A stretch of 64,000 nt of DNA from Meiothermus ruber DSM 1279 (GTDB lineage Bacteria > Deinococcota > Deinococci > Deinococcales > Thermaceae): NCBI RefSeq assembly GCF_000024425.1, contig NC_013946.1:1426001-1490000 (forward strand). Direction: 5' to 3'. Positions within the stretch are counted from its first letter, which is position 1, and each line of letters starts with the position of its first letter. A program made the translations under genes and the position numbers. This document shows, in pieces, positions 7,148 through 15,876 of the stretch. Below the pieces are notes generated by a model, which made no database searches, was not told the origin of the DNA, and was given only the letters and a program-made list of their open reading frames with translations.

Positions 7148-8476
7148 ATGGAGCGGCTGGCCCTGATTGGGGTATCACAGCGGAGGGGTGGGATGGAGGC
7201 CCTGACCCAGTGGGGTGAATGGTGGCAGCACCGCACCCCCGAGCTATCGGCCTTGGCCGAGGAGTGGGTGCCCCTGTTGACCTGTAATCGCACCGAGGTG
7301 GTTTTGGCCCTGAGGGCTGGGGTGGCGCTCGAGCACGCCCGGCAGGCCCTGATACCCCCCGAACTCCCCCGGGGTTATGCCTACCAGGGCGAGGCGGCCC
7401 TGGAGCACCTGGCCCGGGTGGCGGCCTCGCTCGACTCGGTGAACCCCGGCGAAGACCAGATTATGCGGCAGGTGCGCCAGGCCTTTGAGGCGGCCCAAAA
7501 GGCTGGAAGCGTGGGCCCCCTAACCCACTTTGCTTTTCAGAGCGCGCTCAAGATCGCCAAGCGGGTTCGCCGGGAGGTGGAGCTGGCCCCGGCCCAGACC
7601 TCGCTATTTAGCCTGGCCCGCCCCGCCCTGGAAGCCCTTCTGCCCCGCCCGGCCCGGGTGGCGGTGGTGGGCACTGGCGAGATGGGCAGCCTGGCGGCCC
7701 GCAGCCTGGCGGCCCTGCCCGGCATCGAGCTTTTTTTGGTGAACCGCACCCCCGAGAAAGCCCAGGCCCTGGCGGAGGCGCTGGGCGCTCGAGCCATGGC
7801 GCTCTCCGATTTTCTAAAAAACCCCCCCGAGCTCGAGGCCCTGGTGGCCGCCACCCCGGTGGCGGGGCTGTTTGGCGGTTCTTTTTTTCAGGCCCAGCCC
7901 CGGCTCAGGGTGGCGGTGGATCTGGGGATGCCGGCCAACATAGTCCCGGAGGCCACCCGGGGGGTGGCGCTCTTCGACTTGAATCTGCTGGAACGCCTGG
8001 GTGAGGAACGCCGGGCGCGCCTGCAGGCCGAGCTGGCCAGGGCCGAGCTGATTGTGGCCCAGGAGCTGGAGCAGGTTCTGGCTGAGTGGGCCGAGCGGGC
8101 CATTGCACCGGCCATCACCCAGATGCGCGAGGCCTACCGCCGTACCCTGGCCGAGCTGCTGGGTGAGCAGGCCGAACCCGAACTCGTCGAGCGGCTGGCC
8201 CACCGCTTTGCGCATTTCCCGGTGAAGGGCCTGCGCGGCCTGGCCCGGCGGCATGGCCCTGAGGCCGCTGAGGTGTTCTTGCAGGAAGCGGGCCTCTGGG
8301 TGGACGATTCCCTTCGGGACGGAACAGGTTTCGCGCACCATGGGGACGATCCCCTTCGGGATGGAACAAGTTCCGTGCACCATAGGGACGATTCCCTTCG
8401 GGACGGAACAGGCTCCTTGCATCCGGTGGACGAGGCCCGGGTGGGGCCTGTGCGCCAGGGGGTGGGCCGTGGGTAG
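7148..8476 (+). CDS. hemA: Glutamyl-tRNA reductase with repeat-bearing C-terminal tail
   Basis: This 442-residue protein reduces glutamyl-tRNA(Glu) to glutamate-1-semialdehyde, the committed step of heme synthesis. The nucleophilic cysteine is C46 in LLTCNRTE. The NADPH-binding loop VAVVGTGEMG lies at 171-180, followed by a C-terminal dimerisation helix region. The last ~50 residues are unusual: three 14-residue repeats of DDSLRDGTG type encoded by a 42-bp tandem repeat. The tail is hydrophilic and probably disordered. A GATAAT box lies 9 nt before the ATG with no Shine-Dalgarno, consistent with leaderless expression. It is the first gene of a hemA-C-D-B run. Confidence 0.95.
   Translation: MERLALIGVSQRRGGMEALTQWGEWWQHRTPELSALAEEWVPLLTCNRTEVVLALRAGVALEHARQALIPPELPRGYAYQGEAALEHLARVAASLDSVNPGEDQIMRQVRQAFEAAQKAGSVGPLTHFAFQSALKIAKRVRREVELAPAQTSLFSLARPALEALLPRPARVAVVGTGEMGSLAARSLAALPGIELFLVNRTPEKAQALAEALGARAMALSDFLKNPPELEALVAATPVAGLFGGSFFQAQPRLRVAVDLGMPANIVPEATRGVALFDLNLLERLGEERRARLQAELARAELIVAQELEQVLAEWAERAIAPAITQMREAYRRTLAELLGEQAEPELVERLAHRFAHFPVKGLRGLARRHGPEAAEVFLQEAGLWVDDSLRDGTGFAHHGDDPLRDGTSSVHHRDDSLRDGTGSLHPVDEARVGPVRQGVGRG
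8303..8428 (+). repeat. Three 42-bp tandem repeats inside hemA
   Basis: Contiguous units lie at 8303-8344, 8345-8386 and 8387-8428, each starting GACGATnCCCTTCGGGAnGG. The third diverges at its end. The 42-bp length keeps the hemA frame open. Each unit contains TTCCCTTCGGGACGGAA, able to form a small imperfect hairpin. Confidence 0.85.
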
Positions 8477-8477
8477 G

Positions 8478-9371
8478 GTGCGTATCGCCACCCGCGGCAG
8501 CCGGTTGGCGCTGTGGCAGGCGGGGTGGGTGCAGCAACAGCTCGAGCGGCTGGGCGCTCAGGTGGAGCTGGTGGTGGTGGAGACCCAGGGTGACCGGGAA
8601 AGCCGGCCCTTTGCCCAGATGCAAGGCCAGGGCTTCTTTACCAAAGCGGTGCAGGATGCGGTGCTGAACTGGGAGGCCGACCTGGCCGTGCATTCGTTTA
8701 AAGACCTGCCCAGTGCCCGGCCAGAGGGTTTGGAAATTGCCGCCGTGCCCAAAAGAGAAGACCCCCGCGAGCTTTTGCTGGTTCGCCCGGAAGCCCTGGA
8801 CGAAGCCGCGCCCGGCCTGCCCCTGCGCTCAGGGGCCCTGGCAGGCACCAGCGCCGCGCGGCGCCAGGCCCAGCTCAGGCAGCTCAGGCCCGACCTGGGT
8901 CTGAAGGAGCTGCGCGGGAATGTGCCGACCCGGGTGGATAAGCTCCGGTGCGGAGAGTACGACGCTATTTTGCTAGCTTATGCTGGCTTGAAGCGGCTCG
9001 AGCTTGACCTGAGCGGCCTGTATACACAGGTGCTGCCCACGACCGTGCTGGTGCCGGCTCCAGCCCAGGGCGCGCTGGCCCTGGAGTGCCGCTCAGACGA
9101 TCACCGTCTCAAAGCCCTGCTGCAACCCCTGGATGACCCCCAGGCCCGCCGCACGGTGGAAGCGGAGCGGGGGCTCATGCAGAAGCTGGCCGGGGGCTGC
9201 CAGCTTGCCCTGGGCGCGCTGGCCCAGGCCGGTCCGCAGGGGCTGATGCTCCTGGCCTGGTATGGCGGGCGGCGCTACCAGGCCCAGGCCCCGACCCCCG
9301 AGGCCGTGGCACAGGTGGTTTTTGACCAAATTCGCGCCGAGCATCCGGAGGTGGTATGCGAATCGCCCTAA
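8478..9371 (+). CDS. hemC: Hydroxymethylbilane synthase (porphobilinogen deaminase)
   Basis: This ~297-residue enzyme polymerises four porphobilinogen molecules to hydroxymethylbilane. It begins RIATRGSRLALWQA as the family does, has the catalytic aspartate in HSFKDLP (D76) and the dipyrromethane-cofactor cysteine C241 in GGCQLALGA. The GTG at 8478 gives the usual MRIATRGS start, directly after the hemA stop. The GTG at 8469 (MGRVRIAT) is an alternative that overlaps hemA by 8 bp. The end overlaps hemD by 16 bp, indicating translational coupling. Confidence 0.93.
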   Translation: MRIATRGSRLALWQAGWVQQQLERLGAQVELVVVETQGDRESRPFAQMQGQGFFTKAVQDAVLNWEADLAVHSFKDLPSARPEGLEIAAVPKREDPRELLLVRPEALDEAAPGLPLRSGALAGTSAARRQAQLRQLRPDLGLKELRGNVPTRVDKLRCGEYDAILLAYAGLKRLELDLSGLYTQVLPTTVLVPAPAQGALALECRSDDHRLKALLQPLDDPQARRTVEAERGLMQKLAGGCQLALGALAQAGPQGLMLLAWYGGRRYQAQAPTPEAVAQVVFDQIRAEHPEVVCESP

Positions 9372-10036
9372 CCCAGTCTGAAGGCCGTTTGGAAGGTTTG
9401 CAGGAGCGCCTGGAGGCGATGGGCCTCGAGGTGCTGCGCTTTCCGCTGGTTCAGACCCAGACCCTGCCCGCCGATTTAGCGCCGCTGGATGACTGCCGCT
9501 GGTGGCTGTTTACCAGCGTGGCGGCGGTGCGGGCGGTGCTCGAGCTGAGGGGTAGCCTGCCAGGTCGGGCGCTGGGGGCGGTGGGCCGGGCCACCCAACA
9601 GGCCCTGGAAGAGGCCGGCGGCAGGGTAGACCTGGTCGCCCCCGAGGAGACCGCCGAGAGCCTGGCCGAGGCGTTTCTGGCCCTCAGGCCTTTTGGATTT
9701 GTGGGGCTGCCGCAGGGCAACCGCGCGCGCCCGGTGCTGGCCCAGCGCCTGCGGGAAGCAGGCTACGTGGTGCGCAGTGTGGTGGTTTATCAGACCCAGA
9801 CCCTGCCCTGGCCGTCCGATGGCCCTGTTCCCGAGCTGGTGCTGCTGACCAGCCCCACCGGGGTGGAAGCCTTACCGGAGGCGGTTGGGCGCAAGGTCCA
9901 TCTGCTGGCGTTGGGCCCCACCACGGCGGCGGCCCTGTCCGAGCGGGGTTTTCCGCACACAGTGGTGCCGAGGCCCAGCGTGGAAGCCGTTCTGGAGACA
10001 GTCCGGTACATCCGAGGTGAATTATGCTCGATTTAG
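9356..10036 (+). CDS. hemD: Uroporphyrinogen-III synthase
   Basis: This 226-residue protein closes and inverts ring D of hydroxymethylbilane to give uroporphyrinogen III. The family is weakly conserved. Recognisable parts are the start RIALTQSEGRLEGLQERLEA, the WWLFTSVAAVRAVLEL strand-helix, GAVGRATQQALEEAG, and near the end LVLLTSPTGVEAL and LALGPTTAAALSERG. Length and position between hemC and hemB support the call. It overlaps hemC by 16 bp and hemB by 13 bp, so the genes are tightly coupled. Confidence 0.92.
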   Translation: MRIALTQSEGRLEGLQERLEAMGLEVLRFPLVQTQTLPADLAPLDDCRWWLFTSVAAVRAVLELRGSLPGRALGAVGRATQQALEEAGGRVDLVAPEETAESLAEAFLALRPFGFVGLPQGNRARPVLAQRLREAGYVVRSVVVYQTQTLPWPSDGPVPELVLLTSPTGVEALPEAVGRKVHLLALGPTTAAALSERGFPHTVVPRPSVEAVLETVRYIRGELCSI

Positions 10037-11061
10037 ACAACCCCGAAGTGCAGTCCCTCGAGGCCCCGCCCGACCTTGTGCGGCGCCCGCGCCGTTTGCG
10101 CACCAGCGCGGCCCTGCGCGAGAGCGTGGCCGAGACCCACCTGCGCCCCACCGACTTCCTGGCGCCGTTCTTCATTACGACGGGTCGGGATCTGGCTGAA
10201 CCCATCGCCACGCTGCCCGGCATTCACCGCTACAGCGTGGATAGGTTCTTGCTCGAGGTCGAGCGCGCCCTCGAGCTGGGCCTGCGCAGCCTGCTGCTTT
10301 TTGGTGTGCTGCCCGATACCTGGAAAGACCCCTTCGGTCAGAGCGCCGCCGATCCCAACGGCCCGGTGCCCACCGCCATCCGGGAAGCCCGCAAGGCCTT
10401 TGGCGAGGATGTGGTCATCTACACCGACGTCTGCCTGTGCGCCCACACCACCCACGGCCACTGCGGGGTGCTGAAAGAGACCCCTCGAGGGGTGCAGATC
10501 GACAACGACCGCTCGCTGCCGCAACTGGCCGCCATGGCCCTGGCCCACGCCGAGGCCGGCGCCGATTTTGTAGCCCCCTCCGACATGATGGACGGGCGGG
10601 TGGGCTACCTGCGCCGTGCCCTGGATCAGGCCGGCCATACTGGGGTGGGCATCCTCTCGTACGCCGTCAAGTACGCCAGCGCTTTTTACGGCCCATTCCG
10701 CGATGCGGCCAAGAGCGCCCCCAGTTTTGGCGACCGGGCCAGCTACCAGATGGACATCCGCAACGCCCGCGAGGCCCTACGCGAAGCCGCCCTCGACGAG
10801 GCCGAAGGGGCGGATATGCTCATGGTGAAGCCCGCGCTGGCCTACCTCGATATTCTGGCCCGCCTGCGCCCGCAGACCCAACTGCCTTTGGTGGCCTACA
10901 ACGTGAGCGGCGAGTACGCCATGCTCAAGGCGGCGGCCCAGGCTGGGGTGCTGGACGAGGCCCGGGCGGTGCGCGAGACCCTGGTGGCCATCAAGCGGGC
11001 CGGGGCCGACCTGATCATCAGCTACCACGCCCAGGAGGCCCTGGCCCAGGGCTGGATCTGA
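10024..11061 (+). CDS. hemB: Porphobilinogen synthase (5-aminolevulinate dehydratase)
   Basis: This 345-residue enzyme condenses two 5-aminolevulinate molecules to porphobilinogen. The zinc-type active-site cysteines are present in DVCLCAHTTHGHC (C137, C139, C147), so this is not the magnesium-only form. The two Schiff-base lysines are K216 (SYAVKYASAFYGPF) and K269 (MLMVKPALAYLD). The SPSDMMDGRVG motif follows the family. The start overlaps hemD by 13 bp. About 100 bp separate it from the downstream two-component genes, a likely break for a second promoter. Confidence 0.97.
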   Translation: MLDLDNPEVQSLEAPPDLVRRPRRLRTSAALRESVAETHLRPTDFLAPFFITTGRDLAEPIATLPGIHRYSVDRFLLEVERALELGLRSLLLFGVLPDTWKDPFGQSAADPNGPVPTAIREARKAFGEDVVIYTDVCLCAHTTHGHCGVLKETPRGVQIDNDRSLPQLAAMALAHAEAGADFVAPSDMMDGRVGYLRRALDQAGHTGVGILSYAVKYASAFYGPFRDAAKSAPSFGDRASYQMDIRNAREALREAALDEAEGADMLMVKPALAYLDILARLRPQTQLPLVAYNVSGEYAMLKAAAQAGVLDEARAVRETLVAIKRAGADLIISYHAQEALAQGWI

Positions 11062-11164
11062 AAGCCATGCTGCTTGCTGTTGACCGGCGGGATAAAAGAC
11101 CCTTTGAAGGAGTGGATAAACAAAACAATATGTATTCGCTGGGCCTAGGGCAGGCAACCGGGAG

Positions 11165-12310
11165 GTGGGTTTACTGCGAAGGTTGATTCAAATGCGCTCG
11201 TCTCGAGGCTGGGTCTGGGTGGCTTTCGGGGTGGTGGTGGTGTTCCTGCTGGCCCAGGTGGCCTGGTGGTTGATTTTTCAGCGCAACACCATCCAGCAAA
11301 ACATCGAGTACGCCGAGACCGCCTGGTTGCAGGAGGCCGCGCTGGTGCAGCAGCTCTGGGCGGCCACCGCGCCTGAGAAGCGCGAGGCGCTAAGGCTCGA
11401 GCTGCAAAAAGCTTTCCCGCACCTCGAGGTCGAGGGCGAGCGGGTGTATGTCAACCCCGAGCGGCTACAGGCCTACCGCACCGAGCAGATGCGGCACCTG
11501 CGCATGTTTGCCTACGAAGGGCCGGTCTTCTTGCTGGTGATGCTGCTGGGGCTCTACATCATCGGGCGCAGCCTGCAGAGTGAGCAGGAGTTCAAGCGCC
11601 GCCAGCAGAACTTCCTGATGGCTGCCTCGCACGAGTTTCGCACCCCCATCAGCACCCTGCGCCTGCTGGCCCAGACCCTGGCGATGCGGGAGCTGCCCCG
11701 CGAAAAGCAGCGCACCTACCTGGAGCACATGATCCACGAGATTGACCGTATGGAAGACCTTACCGAGCGACTGCTGGCTACCTCGAGGCTGGCCCAGGGC
11801 ATGGGTCAGATAAAGCCGGAACGCCACGACCTGAACCAGGCCGTCAGCCGTTGCCTGGCCCGCCAGCAACAGACCCTGGTGGCCCGTGGGGCCGCCCTGC
11901 ACTTTGAGCCATCACCCACCCCCTTGCTGGTTGACCTCGACCCGGAGGCTTTTGGCCTGGTGCTTTCGAACCTGCTCGACAACGCCGTTAAGTACAGCCC
12001 ACAGCCAGAAAAACCAATCTGGGTGCGGCTTCATACCAAGGGTGGGCAGGCCGTGCTGGAGGTGGAAGACCGGGGGGTGGGCCTGTCAAAAGGACAGCTA
12101 CAGCAAATTTTCGAACCCTTCTACCGCGTGGGCGATGAGCAGACCCGCCGCACCCGCGGGCTGGGTCTGGGGCTTTACCTGGTCAAGAGCATCACCGAGC
12201 TGATGGGTGGCCGGGTCTGGGCCGAGGCCCTGCCCCAGGGCAGCCGCTTTGTGCTCAGCTTTCCCCTGGTTGAAGCCCAGGGGCTGGTGGGCGAAAGGAG
12301 GCCTGCGTGA
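11165..12310 (+). CDS. Sensor histidine kinase, HisKA/HATPase type
   Basis: This 381-residue membrane kinase has TM helices at about 15-38 and 117-135, enclosing an ~80-residue extracytoplasmic sensor segment with no recognised fold. Cytoplasmic motifs are the phospho-acceptor H156 in MAASHEFRTPIS, N-box LSNLLDNAVKYS, G1 VEDRGVGLSKGQ and G2 RGLGLGLYLVKSI. It is translationally coupled to the downstream response regulator by a GTGA overlap. An in-frame ATG at 11192 (MRSSRGW), with AAGG some distance upstream, is an alternative start. Location inside the heme cluster suggests, without proving, a heme- or redox-related stimulus. Confidence 0.92.
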   Translation: MGLLRRLIQMRSSRGWVWVAFGVVVVFLLAQVAWWLIFQRNTIQQNIEYAETAWLQEAALVQQLWAATAPEKREALRLELQKAFPHLEVEGERVYVNPERLQAYRTEQMRHLRMFAYEGPVFLLVMLLGLYIIGRSLQSEQEFKRRQQNFLMAASHEFRTPISTLRLLAQTLAMRELPREKQRTYLEHMIHEIDRMEDLTERLLATSRLAQGMGQIKPERHDLNQAVSRCLARQQQTLVARGAALHFEPSPTPLLVDLDPEAFGLVLSNLLDNAVKYSPQPEKPIWVRLHTKGGQAVLEVEDRGVGLSKGQLQQIFEPFYRVGDEQTRRTRGLGLGLYLVKSITELMGGRVWAEALPQGSRFVLSFPLVEAQGLVGERRPA

Positions 12311-13032
12311 AGCCCAAGGTGTTGTTGGTTGAAGATGAACCCGCTTTGGCCGGGGCCCTGGCCGATAACCTCGAGGGCGAGGGTTATGCGGTGGAAGTCG
12401 CCCCGGATGGTCGCGCGGCTCTCGAGCGCTGGGCGGCCTGGAACCCCGACCTGGTGGTACTGGACGTGATGCTGCCGGGCCTGAACGGCCTGCAGGTCTG
12501 CCGGCAGATGCGCGCCCAGGGCCAGACCACCCCGGTGCTGTTCCTATCGGCCAAAGGGGCCCCCGAGGAGCGGGTCGAAGGGCTCAGGGTGGGGGGCGAC
12601 GATTACCTGGCCAAACCCTTCCACCTGCCCGAGTTTTTGCTGCGCGTCAAGAACCTTCTGCGCCGCCGGGCCGAGACCCCAAGGGCGGTGTACGAGTTTG
12701 CGGGGCATCGGATCGACTTCCGCGCCTGGACGGCTTACCTGAAGGATGGCCGCAAAGAGGTGCTGGGCGAGCGTGAGATGGCGATTCTGCGCCTGCTGAT
12801 TGAGCGGGCCGGCCAGGTGGTGAGCCGCGACGAGATTCTCGACCGGGTCTGGGGCCAGGAGGTGTTTCCCAGCAGCCGCACCATCGACAACTTTGTGGTG
12901 CGGTTGCGCCGGCTGTTCGAGCCCGATCCGGCCCGCCCGGTGCACCTTCACACCGTCTGGGGGGTGGGCTACCGCTTCACCCCGCAGCCCGAGCTCAAAT
13001 CCGAGACTGCCTTTTCTAAGGAGCCAACTTGA
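12307..13032 (+). CDS. Response regulator, OmpR/PhoB family
   Basis: This 241-residue regulator has a receiver domain (acidic pocket VEDEP at 8-12, phosphorylation site D53 in LVVLDVMLPG, K103 in LAKPF) and a C-terminal winged-helix DNA-binding domain (REMAILRLLIERAGQVVSRD, then RTIDNFVVRLRRLFEPD and VWGVGYRF). It starts with GTG overlapping the kinase stop by 4 bp. Its own stop overlaps the TTG start of hemE by 4 bp, so the kinase, regulator and late heme genes appear to form one translationally coupled chain. Target genes are unknown. Confidence 0.94.
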   Translation: MKPKVLLVEDEPALAGALADNLEGEGYAVEVAPDGRAALERWAAWNPDLVVLDVMLPGLNGLQVCRQMRAQGQTTPVLFLSAKGAPEERVEGLRVGGDDYLAKPFHLPEFLLRVKNLLRRRAETPRAVYEFAGHRIDFRAWTAYLKDGRKEVLGEREMAILRLLIERAGQVVSRDEILDRVWGQEVFPSSRTIDNFVVRLRRLFEPDPARPVHLHTVWGVGYRFTPQPELKSETAFSKEPT

Positions 13033-14087
13033 AAAACCCCACTACCACCACCTCGAGCCCACTGTTTTTGCGAGCGGCCTGGGGGGAAGATACCCCCCGC
13101 GCCCCCCTCTGGCTGATGCGCCAGGCCGGGCGCTACCTGCCCGAGTACCGCGCCATCAAGGCCCGGGCCAGCTTCTGGGAGATGGTAAGAACCCCCGAGC
13201 TGGCCGCCGAGATCACCCTACAGCCCCTGCGCCGTTTTCCGCTGGACGCGGCCATCCTCTTTAGCGATATCATGACCCCCTTGCCGGCCATGGGGGTGCC
13301 GATCGAGTTCAACCCGGGGCCGGTGGTGGCCGAGCCGCTGCGCACCCAGGCCCAGCTCGAGGCCCTGCGCCTGCCCGAACCCCAGGAAATCGCTCCCTAC
13401 GTGGCCGAGGCCATCCGACTGGTGCGGCGCGAGCTGGCCGGTAAGCCCGTGGCCCTCATCGGCTTTGCCGGGGCCCCCCTGACCCTGGCCACCTACCTGG
13501 TACAGGGGAGCGGCGCCAAGGACTACGAGGAATTCCGCGCCTTTCTTCGCCAGGCGCCCCACCTGGCCCACCAACTCTTACAAAAGCTCACCGAGCTAAC
13601 CATCCGCTACCTGCGGATGCAGATCGAGGCCGGGGCCGAGGCCGTTCAGCTTTTCGACTCCTGGGCCGGTCTGCACGACCCGGATACCTACCGCACCTTT
13701 GGCCTGCCCTACAATCAGAAAGTCCTGTCGGCCCTGGCCGGCCTGGGTGTGCCGCGCATCTACCTGGCGGTGGGGGCCTCGCACCTCTACCCCTTGCTGG
13801 CCCTGCTGCCCTGCGAGGCGGTGAGCGTGGACTGGCGCCTGAGCCTGGCCCAGGTGCGCCCCTTCTTCCCGGCCCACACCCTGCAGGGCAACCTCGATCC
13901 GGCGGTCTTGCTGGCCCCGCTCGAGGTTATTACCCAGGAAGCCCACAAGGTGCTCAGGGCTGGTCTGGGCGGCCCCCACATCTTCAACCTGGGCCACGGG
14001 GTGATTCGCACCACACCCCCCGAACACGTGGCCCACTTGGTCGAGGTGGTGCATCAGTTCAACCGACACAGCGAGGAACCTGCATGA
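13029..14087 (+). CDS. hemE: Uroporphyrinogen decarboxylase
   Basis: This 352-residue enzyme removes four carboxylates from uroporphyrinogen III to give coproporphyrinogen III, the branch point of the coproporphyrin-dependent route. The signature WLMRQAGRYLPEYRAIK with its substrate-binding arginines is present, as are ILFSDIMTPLPAMG and QLFDSWAGLHDP. A rare TTG start is used, overlapping the response-regulator stop (TTGA). It overlaps hemQ by 4 bp at its 3' end (ATGA). Confidence 0.96.
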   Translation: MKNPTTTTSSPLFLRAAWGEDTPRAPLWLMRQAGRYLPEYRAIKARASFWEMVRTPELAAEITLQPLRRFPLDAAILFSDIMTPLPAMGVPIEFNPGPVVAEPLRTQAQLEALRLPEPQEIAPYVAEAIRLVRRELAGKPVALIGFAGAPLTLATYLVQGSGAKDYEEFRAFLRQAPHLAHQLLQKLTELTIRYLRMQIEAGAEAVQLFDSWAGLHDPDTYRTFGLPYNQKVLSALAGLGVPRIYLAVGASHLYPLLALLPCEAVSVDWRLSLAQVRPFFPAHTLQGNLDPAVLLAPLEVITQEAHKVLRAGLGGPHIFNLGHGVIRTTPPEHVAHLVEVVHQFNRHSEEPA

Positions 14088-14866
14088 ACGAGAAAGAAAC
14101 CCGTGAGTACAGAGAGAAGGAAACCCGGCGCATGGTCGATCTGGATCCCGCGGGCCTGGTAAGCCGCAAAGCCCCCGACCAGGCCAAACGGCAGTTCATG
14201 AACTACGCCTTCTTCAAGCTCGATCCCGCGTTTAGAAGGCAGAGCCCCGAGTTTGTGAAGGCGGCCAAGGCCGAGTTTGCCGAGGTGTGTGAGCGCTGGG
14301 CCCAGCGGGGCGAGGGCTTCATCCTGCGCACCTACAGCCTGGTGGGCACCCGGGCCGACGTGGACTTCATGCTCTGGCGCATCAGCTTTAACGTGCCCGA
14401 TTTCCAGGCCATGCAGCGCGACCTCAACCGCACCGCCCTGGCCGGCTATCTGAGCCAGCCCTACTCCTTCCTCTCCATGCAAAAGCGCTCCATCTACGTG
14501 GATCGCTTCAACCCCGAGGGCGAGGGGGTGCACCTGCTACCGGGGCAGGGCCAGTACCTGTTTGTGTATCCATTTGTCAAGACCCGGCCCTGGTACAAGC
14601 TCTCACCCCAGGCCCGTCAGGGCATGATGGACGAGCACATCTACGTTTCGGCCCCCTTTACCGGCGTAACCCTGAACACATCTTACTCCTACGGCATCGA
14701 CGACCAGGAGTTTGTGGTGGCCTTCGACTCCAACTACCCCCAGGAGTTCGTCGATCTGGTGCAGCGCCTGCGCTTTACCGAGGCCAGCCTCTACACCCTT
14801 CGCGATACCCCCATGTTTACCTGCATTAAAAAGGACATCCGCGAGGTGCTGGAGGATCTGGCCTGA
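14084..14866 (+). CDS. hemQ: Coproheme decarboxylase, chlorite-dismutase family
   Basis: This 260-residue protein performs the last step of the coproporphyrin-dependent pathway, peroxide-driven decarboxylation of coproheme to heme b. The HemQ hallmarks are all readable: VYPFVK supplies the radical tyrosine Y162 and lysine K166, followed by W170, and QGMMDEH carries the proximal heme histidine H185. The relative order matches characterised HemQ proteins, with a shorter loop between tyrosine and histidine. Translation is coupled to hemE. The gene order hemE-hemQ-hemH-hemY shows that heme is made through coproporphyrin rather than protoporphyrin. Confidence 0.93.
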   Translation: MNEKETREYREKETRRMVDLDPAGLVSRKAPDQAKRQFMNYAFFKLDPAFRRQSPEFVKAAKAEFAEVCERWAQRGEGFILRTYSLVGTRADVDFMLWRISFNVPDFQAMQRDLNRTALAGYLSQPYSFLSMQKRSIYVDRFNPEGEGVHLLPGQGQYLFVYPFVKTRPWYKLSPQARQGMMDEHIYVSAPFTGVTLNTSYSYGIDDQEFVVAFDSNYPQEFVDLVQRLRFTEASLYTLRDTPMFTCIKKDIREVLEDLA

Positions 14867-14889
14867 TGGCCCAAATACCGGGAGAACCC

Positions 14890-15876
14890 ATGAACGTACT
14901 CTTAATGGCCTACGGCACCCCTTATCGGCAGGAGGAAATTGAGCCCTACTATACCGACATCCGGCGCGGGCGGCCCCCCAGCCCGGAGCTGCTGGCCGAG
15001 CTGGCCGAGCGCTACCACCTGATTGGGCGCAGCCCCCTGAGCGAGATCACCTACGCCCAGGCGGTGCGGCTCGAGGCCGCCCTGAACGCCACCCTGCCCC
15101 TCTACCCGCAGCCTTTTCAGAGTTCCCCCGGCCCCCGCGTGCGCGGCCCGGCGCGGGTCTACCTGGGCACCAAGCACTGGCACCCCTTCATCGCCGAGGC
15201 GGTGCAGGCCATGGCCCAGGATGGGGTTAAGCAGGCGGTGGGCATTGTGGCGGCGCCGCACTTTTCCTCCCGCAGCATCGCCGAGTACCGCGAAAAGGTA
15301 GAAAAAGCCCTGGCCGAACTGGGCCATCCTTTCCGCTTCCGGCTGGTGGAGGCCTACCCCGACCATCCGGGCTACATTCAGGCCCTGGCCCATCGGGTGC
15401 TCGAGCAGGTCTGGCGGCTGCGCGAGCCGGGGCGGGCCCTCTTCCTTTTCACGGCCCACTCCATACCCGAAAAATCGGCCCAGGATGGCGTTTATCAGGC
15501 CCAGGTGCGCACCACCGCCGAGCGGGTGGCGCAAAAGCTGGGTCTGGCGCACTGGGACACCGCCTGGCAGTCGGCGGGCCGCACCCCGGAGCCCTGGATT
15601 GGGCCCGATGTGAACGAGCGGCTCGAGGAAGCCGCCGCCCAGGGCTACCAGGAGGTGGTGGTGACGGCGGTGGGCTTCCCCTCCGATCACCTCGAGGTCT
15701 TCTACGACCTCGACTATGAAGCCCAGAACACCGCGGCCCGGCTGGGCCTGCGCCTGCTGCGCACCCGCAGCCTGAACGCCGACCCCGACTACATCGAGGT
15801 GCTGCGCGACCTGGTGGTGCGGGAGTGGAATGCTTTTGAGCTGCCCAAAGCGGAAACGGCAGGACAGCATGGCTAG
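14890..15876 (+). CDS. hemH: Coproporphyrin ferrochelatase
   Basis: This ~328-residue class II chelatase inserts iron into coproporphyrin III. It begins MNVLLMAYGTPYRQEEIEPY and carries the metal-inserting histidine in FLFTAHSIPEK (H190), then FPSDHLEVFYDLDYEA with the conserved acidic residues. The frame also opens with an ATG at 14866. The ATG at 14890 is preferred because CGGGAG sits about 8 nt upstream and the protein then starts at the conserved first strand. HemQ nearby argues that the physiological substrate is coproporphyrin. It overlaps the hemY start by 8 bp. Confidence 0.93.
   Translation: MNVLLMAYGTPYRQEEIEPYYTDIRRGRPPSPELLAELAERYHLIGRSPLSEITYAQAVRLEAALNATLPLYPQPFQSSPGPRVRGPARVYLGTKHWHPFIAEAVQAMAQDGVKQAVGIVAAPHFSSRSIAEYREKVEKALAELGHPFRFRLVEAYPDHPGYIQALAHRVLEQVWRLREPGRALFLFTAHSIPEKSAQDGVYQAQVRTTAERVAQKLGLAHWDTAWQSAGRTPEPWIGPDVNERLEEAAAQGYQEVVVTAVGFPSDHLEVFYDLDYEAQNTAARLGLRLLRTRSLNADPDYIEVLRDLVVREWNAFELPKAETAGQHG

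Noticed and set aside
8303-8428. Possible CRISPR-like array
   Set aside because: Units are contiguous without spacers, only three copies, and lie in frame inside hemA.
8253-8477. N-terminal extension of hemC
   Set aside because: The open frame upstream of 8469 is the shadow of the hemA repeats; the conserved HemC start RIATRGS is at 8478.
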